In this document: positions 21,621 to 34,171 of the stretch, one piece after another
How the letters are laid out: the number at the start of each line of letters is the position of its first letter
How positions within the stretch are numbered: position 1 is the first letter of the stretch
Source of the DNA: Teratosphaeria epicoccoides
Lineage: Eukaryota; Ascomycota; Dothideomycetes; Mycosphaerellales; Teratosphaeriaceae
Direction of reading: 5' to 3'
Assembly: GCA_021401465.1 (NCBI GenBank)
Contig: JADDMT010000032.1
Location: 186,001 to 250,000 of the forward strand
Length of the DNA: 64,000 nt
The notes under the pieces: model-generated
The model's input: only the letters and a program-made list of their open reading frames with translations
Told to the model about the DNA's origin: nothing
Database searches by the model: none
Position numbers and translations under genes: made by a program

Positions 21621-24010
21621 TCAGCCACGCCGGACTTCATTGGACAATCTGCGGAGCTCAGCAATGTTTTGGCTCAAGGTATGGAGATTGGCCTCGTCAT
21701 CCGGACTCTGGACAAAGTTCATCTGTCTGGCAATAACCTCACGCTGGTTAGCCCATTGTGAATAGATCCTCTGCTTGACGTGAGGCACCTGGACTTGGCG
21801 ACCTCCATGCATTAGCTGTGGACCAGGTGCACCAACACGACCAGCAGGTTGGGGAGGTAAGGCCTGAGGTTGAACATCAGTGGGCGTGGACGTGCGAGCC
21901 CTGGTAGCGGCGGGCTCCTGTGCTTCAAACGGGCCAGACGCCTTGCGCTTCCGCACAGTACGCTTGGTCTGGGCCTGACCACCGAGGACGGGGCTCTCCG
22001 GCTGAGACGAAGTATCCTTGTGGTCGTGGACCCGCTTCATGTGGTCGAACAGATTGTATCTTCTCGGGAAACCATTGCCAGGAATGCCACGCTCGCAGCC
22101 GGGATAGTAGCACAGATGCGGGCGGTCACCGTGTCCGTGCATCCCATGAGCCTCTCTTTCATGACGAAGTAGACATGCCGTGGACGAAAACTCCTGCTTG
22201 GCACAAGACTCGATCTTGCATCGGAACGGCTTCAAGTGGGAGTCAATGAACTTGCTAAAAATGACGTAAATGGTCAGTGACAACTTCGAAGTCGTTCAAT
22301 GCAGGGCGCGGACTCGTACTCGTAGTTGCACTTCAGCTTCGTGGCCTTGTGTTGACAGTTTGGGTCTTTCTCGAATGGGCAGTGGTACAACCCGTCGGCC
22401 TGTGGTCCTTCATTGTACAGCGGGTGGGTACGGTGACGACCTTCATCACTTTCTGAGGGGGCCGTGGTGGGGGCCGTAGAGGGAAGCTGGACCTTTTCCT
22501 GATGCTCCTGCGGGATCGCCAACGGCTTTACTTCATTGGAGGGCATACCAGATACGGACGCATGACCAGCGGACAATCCATTAGCATAGCTGCACAACAG
22601 ATCAGTCCAATGTCTAGCTCGCTTGCAACGACTGCCTAACCTCATTAGGGGAGTGTGTGCATGCTGTTCTTCCTGGTCAAATCGGATCAAAGAGTTCCAG
22701 TCCTCGGAGTGATCCAAATAGCCTAACGGGCCGGAAGGTTCAATCTGGTGTTGGTTCTCCAGCTGGCAAGAGTTCGTGGCGAAGTCAGCAGCAGTTGCAT
22801 ACCTTTGCGCACATGGCGAGGCAATTGAGGCAGGTCCTGGGCTGGAGACCGGAGTGTGTTGTTGCGTTCCTTGTGGCATTCCATTTGGGCGTCCGGCCAT
22901 ATTACTTACTGTGCTCACAGAAGACTGCGAGTCATGCGACACTGACAATTGAGGTCGCAGCTCGCGCTGCTGTGAGCCGTAGATGGGCTGACTGGTAACA
23001 GCATGCACATCTGTCCGAGGGAGAATCGGCCTTCTGTATACGGCCGACGGATGGCTTTGTGGAACGAAATGACCGGTCTGGTCGCTGAATCCCAATGGAG
23101 ACACCTGCGGCTGCGGCGCAGCATGATCCCGAAAACCACCCGGCTGGGTTGACAAGGAGCCATTAGCTACACATGGGCCATGAGACGTGGGCGTAGGAAC
23201 ACCCTGTTGGCCCGGATACAAAACAGGCCCACAGGGGTCCCATGAGGGCTCCGCGGTAGCAAAGGAAAGATCCAAGCCGGGTGGCAATAAGGACATGTCC
23301 GACTCCGCGAAATGATAGAGATTGTGCGAGCTCTGGCTCTCATGGCTCAGAGCAGGCGACAAGCTGTGCTCTACAGGCCCGTGAGGACCGTTCCATCCGG
23401 CATTTCCATCCGCGGGAGCACCCTGAGGGGAGAAGGAATAAGTGTGGCCTTGCAAGTATTTTCCAGACTGCTGGACGTGGGGGCTGTTGTCCATGATATT
23501 TCCAGTAGTCCATGATTCTTTTGGGAGTGAAGCATGGCTCCGCGGCAAGCCAGTCATGTCTGCACAGTCCGACGATGCACAGTCAGATACGGAGTCCGGT
23601 GGCGTCAATGGGAAAATCTCTGTGGAAGCGATGGATTTGCACCAGGAGTCCACCTCGGCAGGCTCGGAGAAGAGGGCGGATCCTGTTTGGGCGTACAGGG
23701 AGTCCTCACTGAGGATGGCATATGTTAGTTCAGCATCATTATCAAGAGGGAGACGTAGAAACAAGCGGCGAAACATTAGACAACTACGATGCCCGCCCGC
23801 GTAGAGATAGACCTGTCCAGAAAGGGAGCGGTAAGTCGTATCCGGGTCGATCGAATGCTTGCAGGTCAAGAGGTCCAAACGCCGGTTTGGGCAGATCAAT
23901 CCTGGAGACTGAAAGAAGGCAGTCCACATCTCGAAGGCGCTGATCCTCATGGTAGGTACAGTAATGCCGATGGCAGGACCAGAGATAGGATCACAGGGGC
24001 TCGTCTTCAC
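21621..24010 (-). CDS. C2H2 zinc-finger transcription factor
   Basis: Two main exons, 24010-22320 and 22254-21621, joined across a 65-nt intron (GTACGA..TTTTTAG) that restores KLKCNYDKFIDSHLKPFRC. Three C2H2-type fingers follow: the first with HCPFEKDPNCQHK and KFIDSH, then CKIESCAKQEFSSTACLLRH...H, then CYYPGCERGIPGNGFPRRYNLFDH..H. This arrangement is common in fungal regulators. The long N-terminal half is Ser/Pro/Gln-rich and likely an activation region. A second, in-frame 51-nt intron (GTTAGG, GGACTGATC branch, TGTGCAG) near 22640-22590 is probable. The exact start is uncertain; an intron near 23730 or a start at a later Met is possible. The C-terminus after the fingers has a basic RTVRKRKAS patch. 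Target genes unknown. Confidence 0.82.
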
Positions 24011-26074
24011 TCAAGAGCCAGCACTAGCAGTGAGCATTAACCGAATGCATCAGCGCAGTGCTCCAAGTGAGTCTTCAAGACGAGGTGAAGGCATTGCAAG
24101 TGCTTGCAAGCAACCAGCTTTGTGTCGTCATGGCCAAGTAAGAAACGCTTCGACCTGGTGTTTCCCGGCAGCGGCATCCTGGGCGGGCACATCGTAGAAG
24201 AGCTGTCAAAGGAAACGCAGAGGCAGATCATCAAGATCGAGCCGCAGTGAGTGAGGGCAAAACATTGGTAAAATATGTACCTGGCGCCCATGTAGTCCTC
24301 GCAGGTGCGAGTGTTCATCCTGGATGTGATACGGTCCTAGCAAATGGTAGTAATCCAGCAGTGATCCAGCTTCGGGCTGAAGCGTGTGGCAATCCGACGG
24401 TCTGTATGTACGTATTCCTTGTGGCAGCAGTGGGTTGCGGGACAAAGTCAAACAACGGGAACGCTGCAGTGTCCTCACTTGCGATCCTGGGCTGCGGTCG
24501 GGAGAAGGAAGCAGGAGGCGCTGAGACGCGGGACCAGTTGGGCAGAAAGACAGCAGTGGAAGTGGGAGAATGGAGGGAAGGTGCGCGGAGGTGGGCAAGG
24601 AGCTTCATATGGAAGATGGCAGGCGCAGACTGAACAGCCCACAAAAGTTGGCAGCAACGGCAGTCGAGTCAGAGTGCGCTGGCCGGGATCCACGCTCCAG
24701 CACTGCATGACCCCAAACTCGCTTACCAGGGAAGGAGGGGCATGGTTGGCTGCGAGACCACCCGGCCCCGCCTTAGCTCGCCGCTTGGTGCCAGCTCAAC
24801 AGCCTCGATGCACCTCTTGACCGCCCTCGCCCACTCCCACCCACACATCACGCCCGCCTGCATGGACACGGCGGCAGCGACGATGCAGTGCACAAAGCGG
24901 CGACGGCAGAATGGACGGCGGGGAGTTGTTGTGCACGACATTTCGATGCCACGGTCGAGTGGCTGGTGCGCGCATAATCCTGAAATGTGTCGGCCTACAC
25001 ACCCCGCACTCATCACACCACGCGCAGGCATACCGCAACTTGCACGTGGTTGTCGTGGCCGCATTCGGCGAGGTCCATGAATTACTTCCCGGCATATCCA
25101 CAGCGACTCGCCGCGGACCGCCCGCTCATCGTGAGCAAGAGTCATGTCCTCACGGACGGAGAACCTTGTGGAATTGAAGATGACGAATCGAACGTAGCAG
25201 AGCATTTCGATGTCCCAAGCCCTTCTGCGCAACCTTCTGGATCGGAAGTCTCTCGCGAACAACCACGTTTCAGAAGCACGAAAGAAGTCGCTGATCTTGT
25301 ATCAGCCTTCACTACAAGAGAGTACTTCGAGCAGAGTCCATACTATTCTTGTCGCGCTGTCGCACGTTCCTGAGTCCCTGCAGAGCGCCCGGCATGACTT
25401 TTGAAGCATGAGTCAACAACTGATGCCGTCTGCGCCCGAGCTTTGCCAGTTCTCTTATTGACGGTCCTAGGAAGCGTTGTTACTCCTGGACGCAACGACC
25501 GGTCCCTACCGGTCCCTAGATCACCTCTGCGATTACGTTGTAGCCAAGAGCTTCTTCTCAGCCGTGATGCTCTGCTAGATCCGAGGGAAGGCTGATCTTC
25601 TACGACACCAAATGTCTTGCTTCAATGGCAGGCAGTATTTGCAAGGTCGATCATGGCTGCAGATCATGGGACTGAAGATGCGTGGCATCATGAGCGTCGC
25701 GCAAAGCTTCAAAGCTCGGATTCGGATGTCGAAATAAGCAAGAACGTGACTACATGTACTCTGCTCCACATGGAGTCCGTCAGTGGCTAGGATTGCTCAC
25801 TCAAGCACGATAATGGCCTTGAGAGGGGCCGTACCTTTGTGTCTCTCATCAGACAATACGCGCTAAGGTTTGCGCCAGACTCCTCCCTGAATGGAAAGGG
25901 TCTGGAAACAAGCGCTCCAAACATCGAATGCAGTGGATTCCGGTCATTCTAACCTGCAAAGCAGCGCTGTTAATAGACATCCTCAGCACCCTTGATTGTC
26001 GTCCACCCTCACACGCCCGCCGTACTCTCATCTTCTGAATCGGCGTACTTTGGATATTTCCTATCTGCCGCGCC
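24011..26074. other. intergenic, gene-poor
   Basis: No recognised gene. A coding-like 50-codon stretch near 24095-24249 (FDLVFPGSGILGGHIVEEL) lacks a start and a clear splice partner. Confidence 0.4.
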
Positions 26075-27005
26075 CTAGAACCAGAAGGAGAACGAAATGG
26101 CGCCGCAGGCGAGGCCAATGAGTGCGAGCACAGTACCCGCCCATTCATAGCCAAGTGTCCTCCGCGTTTGTCTGGTGAAGAGCACAACGCCAGCGACCCA
26201 GAATGATCGTATGCAGGTTTTGGCCGCAAGAGCCGATGCAGCTTGGTGCTGATGAGAGTCCACGACGCAGTTGTTGGCTTCGATGCACAAGAAGATGAAC
26301 CGAAACCCTACACACCAACTGCCCATCATAGGACCCACCCAATGACAACACGGATAAGAGGTCCTAGGTAACAGGGTATAAGTCTGGTTTCAAATGTTCC
26401 AGTCAATCTGGAAGTACTTACCATACAAATGTGAAAAGTCCGGTCGGAATGAACCAGCAAGACAACATCATGACCATGAAATTGGCTTCCGCAGGCGGCT
26501 TCCCTTAATGCTCCTTGATCAGCGTCATGTAGTGATTTGTTGATGAAAGGTGCACGCATCGCGCTCATGATGACACCGATGGCGATCGGAATGCACATCA
26601 GACCCGTCATGCTGGCCGACTAGCTCTTTCCCTTATGATACACAATTGGGAAGGCGACGGAAGAACTACCATTTGCGCGCCTTGCTCCAGTTCTTGGAGT
26701 TCTCTGTGTCCCTGGACGTGAAGGCTACCAGTCCGTAATCATTCCCCTGCCGGTCTTGTTCGACTCGATCGATTCGAGACCGGGAGGTGTCTCCGTGACT
26801 TCTTCTGCCATACAAGACTTTACGGTGAGCGTCCCCGGTATGGCAGGTTGTCTGTGTCAATTTCATCTTTAGCAGGTGGCTCATAGTCCTTTGCTGTGCT
26901 TTTTTCTGGACCCCTGTCTGCGTCTGGTGTGCTGCTACATGTACTGCTGGACTCTGCTGAATATGGCTCCCGATGCGACCTCATCGGTATAATAATTGCT
27001 TCCAT
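26075..27005 (-). pseudogene. MFS transporter relic
   Basis: Pieces of a fungal major-facilitator transporter appear in order but in different frames. 27005-26666 gives a hydrophilic N-terminus ending DTENSKNWSKARKW (the DPENPxNWSKxRKW signature before TM1). 26610-26500 gives LMCIPIAIGVIMSAMRAPFI (a central TM segment). 26200-26075 gives TLGYEWAGTVLALIGLACGAI, like the last TM region. A stop falls right after ARKW and most transmembrane segments are missing: about 900 bp are left of a gene normally near 1.5 kb. It resembles polyamine/drug H+ antiporters of the TPO1 type. Substrate unknowable; not functional. Confidence 0.6.
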
Positions 27006-29463
27006 TGCTATCGTTGTTGACAGTCATGGTGTTTCTCGGCGTCAACCCAGGATGGCTCGCTTCGGACGCCCAGATGTATTGACTGGATCAAGACTAGATT
27101 TTTAAATCCGTTGGGACGGATCAACAGAAGGGATAGCCTCGTTTTTTACGATTGATCGCATGGCGGACGCAAACGCTTCTGCCGCATTGCCACCGCATGC
27201 ACACTGGTCAAAATCATTCCCACCCACAGGCAGAACCAGCCCTGTGAAACAGATTGATGCAATAAGCAGCGGTATCGTCCATTTTACCTGGTATACCTAC
27301 CAGCGCCGAGCGGCGACCGACGTGACGAGGCAACGCCGCTGCCTGATGCAGGCAGTGCGCTTCGGCATGGCGGCGCATTGCGTGCGGATCGCAATGGCAG
27401 CCATGAATGCTGGCAGATTGATCGCTAATGACTTCACAATCTGGACGGAGCGGGTCGAACTGAAACCACGTAGCTGCAATGTATCTTCTACTTCCACACC
27501 AGAGAGTGCGCCGAGAAACACAATGTCAAGAGTACACATCCACCTGAACTCGGCGTGGCAATACATCTCCGCCGGCCACTTCGGATTCTGCATCAAGTTG
27601 CCACAGCTGCTTGAGACTTCTCCCAGTCGAGCACCCTGCGTAGTTTTGAGAAGTCATCAGCACGAACCCCACTGACATACGGGAATTTCCCGAAAAATGC
27701 TTATGACAGCTCATTCGATTCCTCTCATGGGCACCGCATCCTCTCGCTCGCAAGTTTGCGATCCGGCACTGCCGTGTTCATCCCTGTCCGCTCGCTTTGG
27801 TCATCGATACTGGGTGTAGTGAGCGTCTCGAGTGTCAATGTCAGGAAAGGTATTCCTATCGTCTTGATGTCTGCGGTGCACGCCAGCGCACCCCTCATCT
27901 GCCCCCTGAAGCAGCAACGCCGCGGTGCAGTGCTGCTCAAGGCGCTATGCTGCCACGTCCAGCGCCACCAACATTCATTCCGTACGTCCCATCACGCTTC
28001 CTACCCTGTTGCCGACCTCGACTCTCATCGAAATTGTGACTGTAGCCGCCCTGCGCCCGTGGAACAGACCTCGACCCTAAAGGCTCTGCTGCGCTCGGGC
28101 GAGCTGCTTGAATTCGTGGAAGTCGAGGGCCCTGTTAAGCAGTGCCAGACCCTCGTCCTCTCCAATTGGCAAAGTGTCAGCCTCGAAGTGCGGAACACTT
28201 ATGGCCAGAGGTTAATGCGAATGCGTCAGAAACACGATTCGTTTGCCAGCAGCGGGTACAGTCACGGAGTCTGTCATACTGATCGACTCTTTGAAGACAA
28301 TGACCGCAGCTTGTTTCGCTAAGGACGACAACGCTTCCTTGGTATTACCTTTACCAGACTTGCAGACCCTGGCTCGCTTGTTAATTTTGTCCAGCGCTTT
28401 TCAGCCTTCACACTACATGCTCCTGCGAGAACGCTTTTCATTGTTCTCTGGGGATTATCGACCGTCACGTTGACCATGCGATCACGAACCTTGAGGCCGG
28501 CAGCGCAGTGCTTGTCATGGTCTAGATCGGGCGGCACGGACTCCGGAATGATCCGTGTTGCCTTCTCGGCGTCAACATTGAGCAACTCGAACAGCGATCC
28601 TACCTCCTAGCTTAGTCGGTCCTTCGCAGTGGGGTTACATCTCGAGTATTGCGGTCACGGCGTCTTCCTGTTCCGGTGTTGATGATGGGGACGCATCCTC
28701 TTGTTCCCGCGGTATGGACGCAATGATGGCTTCCCCTTGTCCCGACGCCACTCGTGCGAGTCTTGTTACATCTCGTCGCACGTCGATCCATCTATGGCCT
28801 CGTGCGCAAAGCTGATATCCGCATTTCAGCAGCGATCTTTAACATCTCCCAACCCAGCATGTGGACCACCTGGCGACTCAACGCGTGCTACGTACGCTGC
28901 TATTTTGCGACTCGTAAAATATTGAAAGCGAAATCGGCAAGCGCTGCTGCTGTGCTTGAGCCTGTGCGTGTTCGAGCGTGTCGGAGAGCTATCCTCCAGG
29001 ATGCAAACCTGGTGTCTACTCAAGGCCATAGCATCCGGATATCTCCATGTAGAGGGTCAATTGGTCGACTGCGGCGGAAGTGGGTGCCATAGTATGTCAC
29101 TCGCGCTGCAGCTAGCCCGCTCCCAGGTCGAGCACAATCTCCACACGCAGCAGCGTTCTCGATGTACGCCTCTATTGCGCAATCGCCACGTCGGCAACCA
29201 CATCATTATGCCCAAATATCTCAATCTATGTCTATCCCGCGTCTGTGGTACCGCTTCTTGAACCCCACACCAAGCCATCAATGCCGCGCTCCTCGCTCCG
29301 AACGAGAGCGCTGTACTATCCCTCGTATCGCCTTCGCCTCCTCGCACATGCTGGTCGTAGCGGTAGAATGTCGAAGTGAGAGTATGACCCTATTGCCCAG
29401 CGTTGCTCCACTTGAAGTCGCCGACAGAGATCTGGATGAAGTTCTTTGGCCTAAAGCAGGCTT
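27006..29463. other. gene-poor stretch with unassigned frames
   Basis: Minus-strand frames at 27596-27297 and 28585-28319 look mildly coding-like (hydrophobic LAINLPAFMAAIAIRT; VDNPQRTMKSVLAGACSV) but I recognise no family. Could be relics. Confidence 0.35.
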
Positions 29464-29670
29464 TTAGTGACTGCCCTTCGACAAAGAGATACCTATGGGA
29501 TGGACATACAACTTGGGCCTAACAGCCTCCGTCAAATCCTCCGCGCCATGCTCCGCTGCCGCCAACGCGTTCTTGGAGAAATCGCTCTTATCCCTCGTAG
29601 CGTACATAGCCGCACTGCCGGTCAGGCCCAGCGCGCCGGCAATGCCGAATGCTCGCAAGATTCCGGACAT
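29464..29670 (-). CDS. small protein with one membrane segment, unknown
   Basis: A 68-codon frame starts MSGILRAFGIAGALGLTGSAAMYATRD and ends LYVHPIGISLSKGSH. It has a single Gly/Ala-rich hydrophobic segment near residues 6-23, then an Ala/Glu-rich helix (NALAAAEHGAEDLTEAV). Composition and size would suit a small mitochondrial or ER membrane protein, but that is inference. Codon choice is GC-ending, unlike the neighbouring intergenic DNA. I do not recognise the family; the C-terminal end could be altered by an intron. Confidence 0.5.
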   Translation of the reverse strand: MSGILRAFGIAGALGLTGSAAMYATRDKSDFSKNALAAAEHGAEDLTEAVRPKLYVHPIGISLSKGSH

Positions 29671-30990
29671 GTTCGTGGTTGTGGTGTGATATGTGGTGTG
29701 ACGTGCGGTGTGATGATCTGGTAGTGTGGCTTTGATGGAACGGGAAAGTGGTCAACAATTTCCTTCGGACCTATGCTTGTCGATGGGTTGTAATGTTAGA
29801 AAGGTGCAAACGAGTGGAGCAGTGATTGCTGAAGTAGGTGATATGGGCTCCGCGATGGCACCGATATGCTGGGATGACAATGGATTGGAAGAAAAGTGTA
29901 GGGGGTTCGACTTTTGTGTGAGATACGGACGTGGCGCTAATTCTCCCGACCCCTAATTGCCGGGACAGTACAAGGGTACCTGATCCTGCGGCCCCCACTA
30001 ATCAGCGATATTAGGAGAAAAGTGCTCGTGCGTTGAATACGAGATTTCTGGTTGACGCAAAGGGAAAGGGCGATGGGCGTTTATAGATCGTTAGGCCTAG
30101 CGCAATCTACTAGCGGTTTCTACCTACTAGTATCTGCCGATATACTACAGCTTCAAAGCGGTAGCGGCATTCACGTCGCCAGAGATGTAAGCAAATGCTG
30201 AGTACGGTGCGTCTATGTGTGGCCAACCGAACTCCTGTTGCAATCGTCTCGTCCAGGGTGACACAACACTACGCACGCAAGCCGTAGATATATCTTCCTC
30301 TGCCCAATGGGTTTCGTGGCGCCCTACGCATCTGCTATTACGAGCGACCCCTCATCCACTCCTCTGATCTTTCCAGCAACTCCGTCCATCCAGGCTCGGC
30401 AATCCTTGTACACTTGCGCCGATGAAATTCGAAGTGAATGATTCGCCATCGGCCAGAGTCGTTCGGCGCTCCGCGTCGGAGAACGATCGAAGCCAGCGGT
30501 CGGCCAAATAGAGGCGTTTCCACACCAAATGGCAGCATAGTCAGAAACCGCTTCTGCAAGAAGGCCAGTTCGAAGAGCACGTCTCGATCGTATTCGTATT
30601 GTACTCATAGAACTACGCATGGTGAATAAGCATACGTGCGTGACGGCAGATCATACGGTGCAATTTCTTCCAGCCGATGCATGATGTTCCTTTTCCTGCA
30701 CAGTCCTTTGCGCTGGTAGCCGGGTGCGTATATGATGCTCGTCGACATTGCTGCCTTTGCTGCATCGCCTGGCCTAGTATATCAGGAGCCTCTAGCACAA
30801 TATTTATGCACATACCTCCGCACTAGAGCTAGTAACAGACTATCCTGCCCCAGCACGTCGTTGCCTTCTCAACAACACGGCGAAGATCGCTAAGGACTCC
30901 ATATCCCCATTCCAGAAACCCAGCAGACCTTGGAACACCACTCGCGCCTTGCTGTATGGAACGAGATCAATATACAAAACAGCAAATGCA
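29671..30990. other. intergenic, no recognised gene
   Basis: Minus-strand frames at 30620-30324 overlap in two readings. One (ELAFLQKRFLTMLPFGVE) looks weakly coding-like. No start, splice or domain supports a gene. Confidence 0.4.
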
Positions 30991-32860
30991 CTACCGACGT
31001 CCAGCAGGTTTCTCATCCCTCGCCGCCTCGGTGCCCGCCAACTCATGAACATCACTCCCCGCCATCTCATAAATCGCCGTCCCATCGGCTTGCATCTCAT
31101 GCGCTCCTCCCTTCCCAGCCCCCAAACTCTCGCCCCCACTCATCTCTGATAACGCAGCCTTGCCTGGACTATCCAGCTCCTGCGCATGCTGCTTCTGCGG
31201 CGCATCGAGCTCATTGATGTCTCCGCCTCCGAGTTCGCCAGAGATGAATGGCTTCTGCTCGTTGTTTTCGCTGGAGGTCTTGGCGAGACCCTCGGCTTCT
31301 TTGGCTTCGAGCTCGGCTGCGCGCCTCTTCTCGACCTGTCTTCTGCGGCGGAAGTACCAGAGGAAGACTCCAAGCAGTGCAATTGCGGCGACTATGCCGA
31401 CGACTACCCCGGCGATCGCGCCACCAGATATGCCACCCGAGCCGGACCCTGACCTTGCGTTCATCGCAGCCGTGATGTTGGGACTGTAGATGGAGCGAAT
31501 GAGCGGGTTCGTGGTATTCGAATCCCACTTGCAAGGAGCGACCGTGAAGTTCGAGCGGTCATAGTCCGCAATCAGATAGGCTTCCTGGAGGAAGACGCGG
31601 CCCAGTGTGTATTGCGTGCTATTTGTTGCTCTCTGCAGTGGGAAGTAATAGCTTGAGTTCGGATTCATGACAATAGGATACTTCACCGTGAGATCGAACG
31701 CCTTATAGGGGAGCGTGATGTCCACAGTCGAGCCGCCATTCTCCTCTGGACCAAGGGTAAAGGTCACACTGGGATTCTGTTCGATCAATGCCGCTCGCTG
31801 CGAGTCGGATACAAGGTAGAGTCCTGGCGAGTAGCTAGTGTCGTAGGTCAGGTTAAAGGCTTTCTCGAACGCCAGGCAGGACGAGTTCGGTAAGTACATC
31901 ATGGGGATCGTTGAGTCGATGAGCATGGGGGCAGAGCCGTCTGGGAGAAGATCGGAGACGATGGCGCCATTGTCGGCCTTGATAGCTTGGACGTTGACCA
32001 GCAAGTCTCTGCTGATGTCTGCATAGAATGGAAAGGACACCGCGTCCTCGCGGTTGAAGCGGTTCTGGTCATACCCGCCTAGTACCAGGGAGCCGAACAC
32101 TGCGTTCAACCGATACTGGTTCCCGGCCGTATATCCATATGAAACTGAAGGGATTTTGCCGTGCGCGTACAGGAGGTCTACCACAGACGGCTGAGGACTC
32201 GAAAAGACAGTAAAATTGGTCGGCCGTGGATTCAAGCCGAACTGTCCGAGCCAGTATTTGGAATCTTGTATCGTTGCCAGGACCGCATGGTCCACAGAAG
32301 CATTCGCGGTCGACCCGGAGCCTTGCCAGCCCATTGTCAAGTCTTCATACCCGAATTGGCCATTGGTGTCCATATCGAGATTGTCCTCGATCTTGAAGTC
32401 ATAGAGCGTGGTCGCTTGCCAGGTGGACGACTTGTTGGCGTAGTATAGCCCGCCCCGCGAGTCGGCGCAATCTTCAACGTAGCCAGCCGGACACCCGCCG
32501 GGTGCGATGACCCAGTTAAATGTTGCTGCTGTGGACAAGAATACTCGGACATTTTGCGTTTGCGAATTCTGGCCCAGTTGCATTGGGAAAGATGACCATG
32601 GTCCATCTGGTGCTGTAGTCAGTCTTGTGCCCAGCTCTTCTCACCTCGTGCATTCACTGACCAATGCCATCCCAATACTGACTGGCTGCGACCTCGACCG
32701 CGGCCGGATATGTGACAGTATCCGACTCTGCCTGGTTGTCCCTCTTTTCTAGTGGTCCCAACGGCAACGCCTCGAGCCTTTCCGCGTGGACGCCTTGCGC
32801 AATACAGAGACTGCTTGTCGCGAGGCTGATGGCCGTGCGGAAGGCTCCAGAAGACCTCAT
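30991..32860 (-). CDS. pepsin-like (aspartic peptidase fold) membrane protein, catalytic motifs lost
   Basis: Model complement(join(30991..32612, 32662..32860)), 606 aa. The 49-nt intron (GTCAGT..CTACAG with a GACTGACTAC branch) joins SQYWDGI to APDGPWSSFPMQLGQ. A signal peptide (ISLATSSLCIAQGVHA) leads into a two-lobed pepsin-like region. Where active enzymes have DTG, lobe 1 shows VFLSTAATFNWV and lobe 2 shows LIDSTIPMMYLP. The first Asp is absent and the second motif is DST, so peptidase activity is unlikely. Several N-glycosylation sequons are present. Then come a Gly-rich hinge, one TM helix (AGVVVGIVAAIALLGVFLWYF), a RRRR stop-transfer and an acidic cytoplasmic tail. Similar inactive members occur in many filamentous fungi, possibly as cell-surface sensors or adhesins (inference). 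Confidence 0.8.
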
Positions 32861-34171
32861 GGCGCTGAGACCAGGCGGAAGTCCTGGCGCGTCGGTAGAG
32901 CTGCAGCGAGAGCACTTACAACACGAGATCCATACAGGGCGTTGACGGTAATAATGAGGATAGAATGATTATTGCTACATCACATGTACGAAATCGCCTC
33001 CATGGAACTGTAACATACATACATGTACCTTATTTGGCGATATGCTCAAGGGCCGCTCCCGCCGTCAGCCTCCGCCCAGCGCCCCCAGAAGCGCCGTTGC
33101 CTTGAGGCGAGACTTTGGCGCAGTCCACAGCGTGCCCAGACTGCCCAGCGCGTGCGTGATTGGATGGAAGCAGGCATTTCTGAACTCTGCAACACGAAGT
33201 GCGGGATGCCTCGAATCCTTCCGAAACCGCATGCGGACGCTTCTCAATAATCGGCCTGACGGACTGCAGCAGCGGCACATGCAGTTCTGAATGTACTGGA
33301 TGTTCGCGTTGTGGAAGGTCCCTTGACGTTTAGTACGGCTTCCCTCAGACGAACATGTGGATGTGGATCACGGATGCCCCACTGGAACGCAGGGATTGCT
33401 GTTTTTGTCGGTTTCTTACGCAGTCTTTGATTGAAGCTCCCTTCAATTCTTATTGAAGATTAGGGGACGCTCTCTGACGAGCCTGTTCTCGTTCCTCGCT
33501 TCATGCCTACGCTTAGATTCATCATAATGTGTCTTATGAATGGGTGCTGTCCGTAGGGGAAATTAGGCGCTGCCCAAAGGGCTCGGGGACCCTGTAGTAG
33601 TGGTGCAGGGAGGCAGGGTTCCAGGCACGCTCTTCTACAACTTTCATCCATAACATGAACCAGGAACGAGATTCTTTTGGCCGGAACCGCGTCCCAAACG
33701 AGTGCATGATGAGAAGCGCCTCAAATGTTGTCACCAAGACCTCTTCGACGACATCTCGTGGGTTGGACATCAGTGAGTGAGGTGTCCAAGTGGACGTTCC
33801 GAATAGATCCAATCAGCTCACGCTCGAAGTCATGGGATCGCAACAAAGGCCATGACCTTGAGCCCTGCCGAGTGATGGAAGTCCTCGGGAGCCTGGCTCA
33901 TAATAGACTGTCTGAGTGTGAGAAGGCTTGATCGCGGGAAGGGAACACGACGACTCTTGGCTCCTCAGCCTATCTATACTGGGCACACGGCTAACATTCG
34001 CTGTCCTGCAATGTCTTTGGTTAGAGATCTTGACCAGCGCCCAGCTACACAGACCTGCAAGAATTGGAAGCAATCTATTAGGCTGGCCGATCGCTCTGGT
34101 CTAGGCGTCGATATTTATGCTGTTCTACACGTCTCGATCGCACCACACACGCTGGATCGCCGTAAGCCAAG
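32861..34171. other. intergenic, no recognised gene
   Basis: Divergent 5' flanks of the pepsin-like gene and the GPI-type protein. Short overlapping frames at 33023-33290 have no motif. Confidence 0.45.

Noticed and set aside
24045..24340. Possible small spliced plus-strand gene (FDLVFPGSGILGGHIVEEL) beside a GTGAGT donor
   Set aside because: No in-frame start, a required 44-nt first intron with a poor acceptor, and the downstream splice gives a short tail with no recognisable sequence.
28319..28585. Minus-strand frame that briefly resembled a Pcc1-like protein
   Set aside because: Alignment of key residues failed on closer reading and no start or splice supports it.
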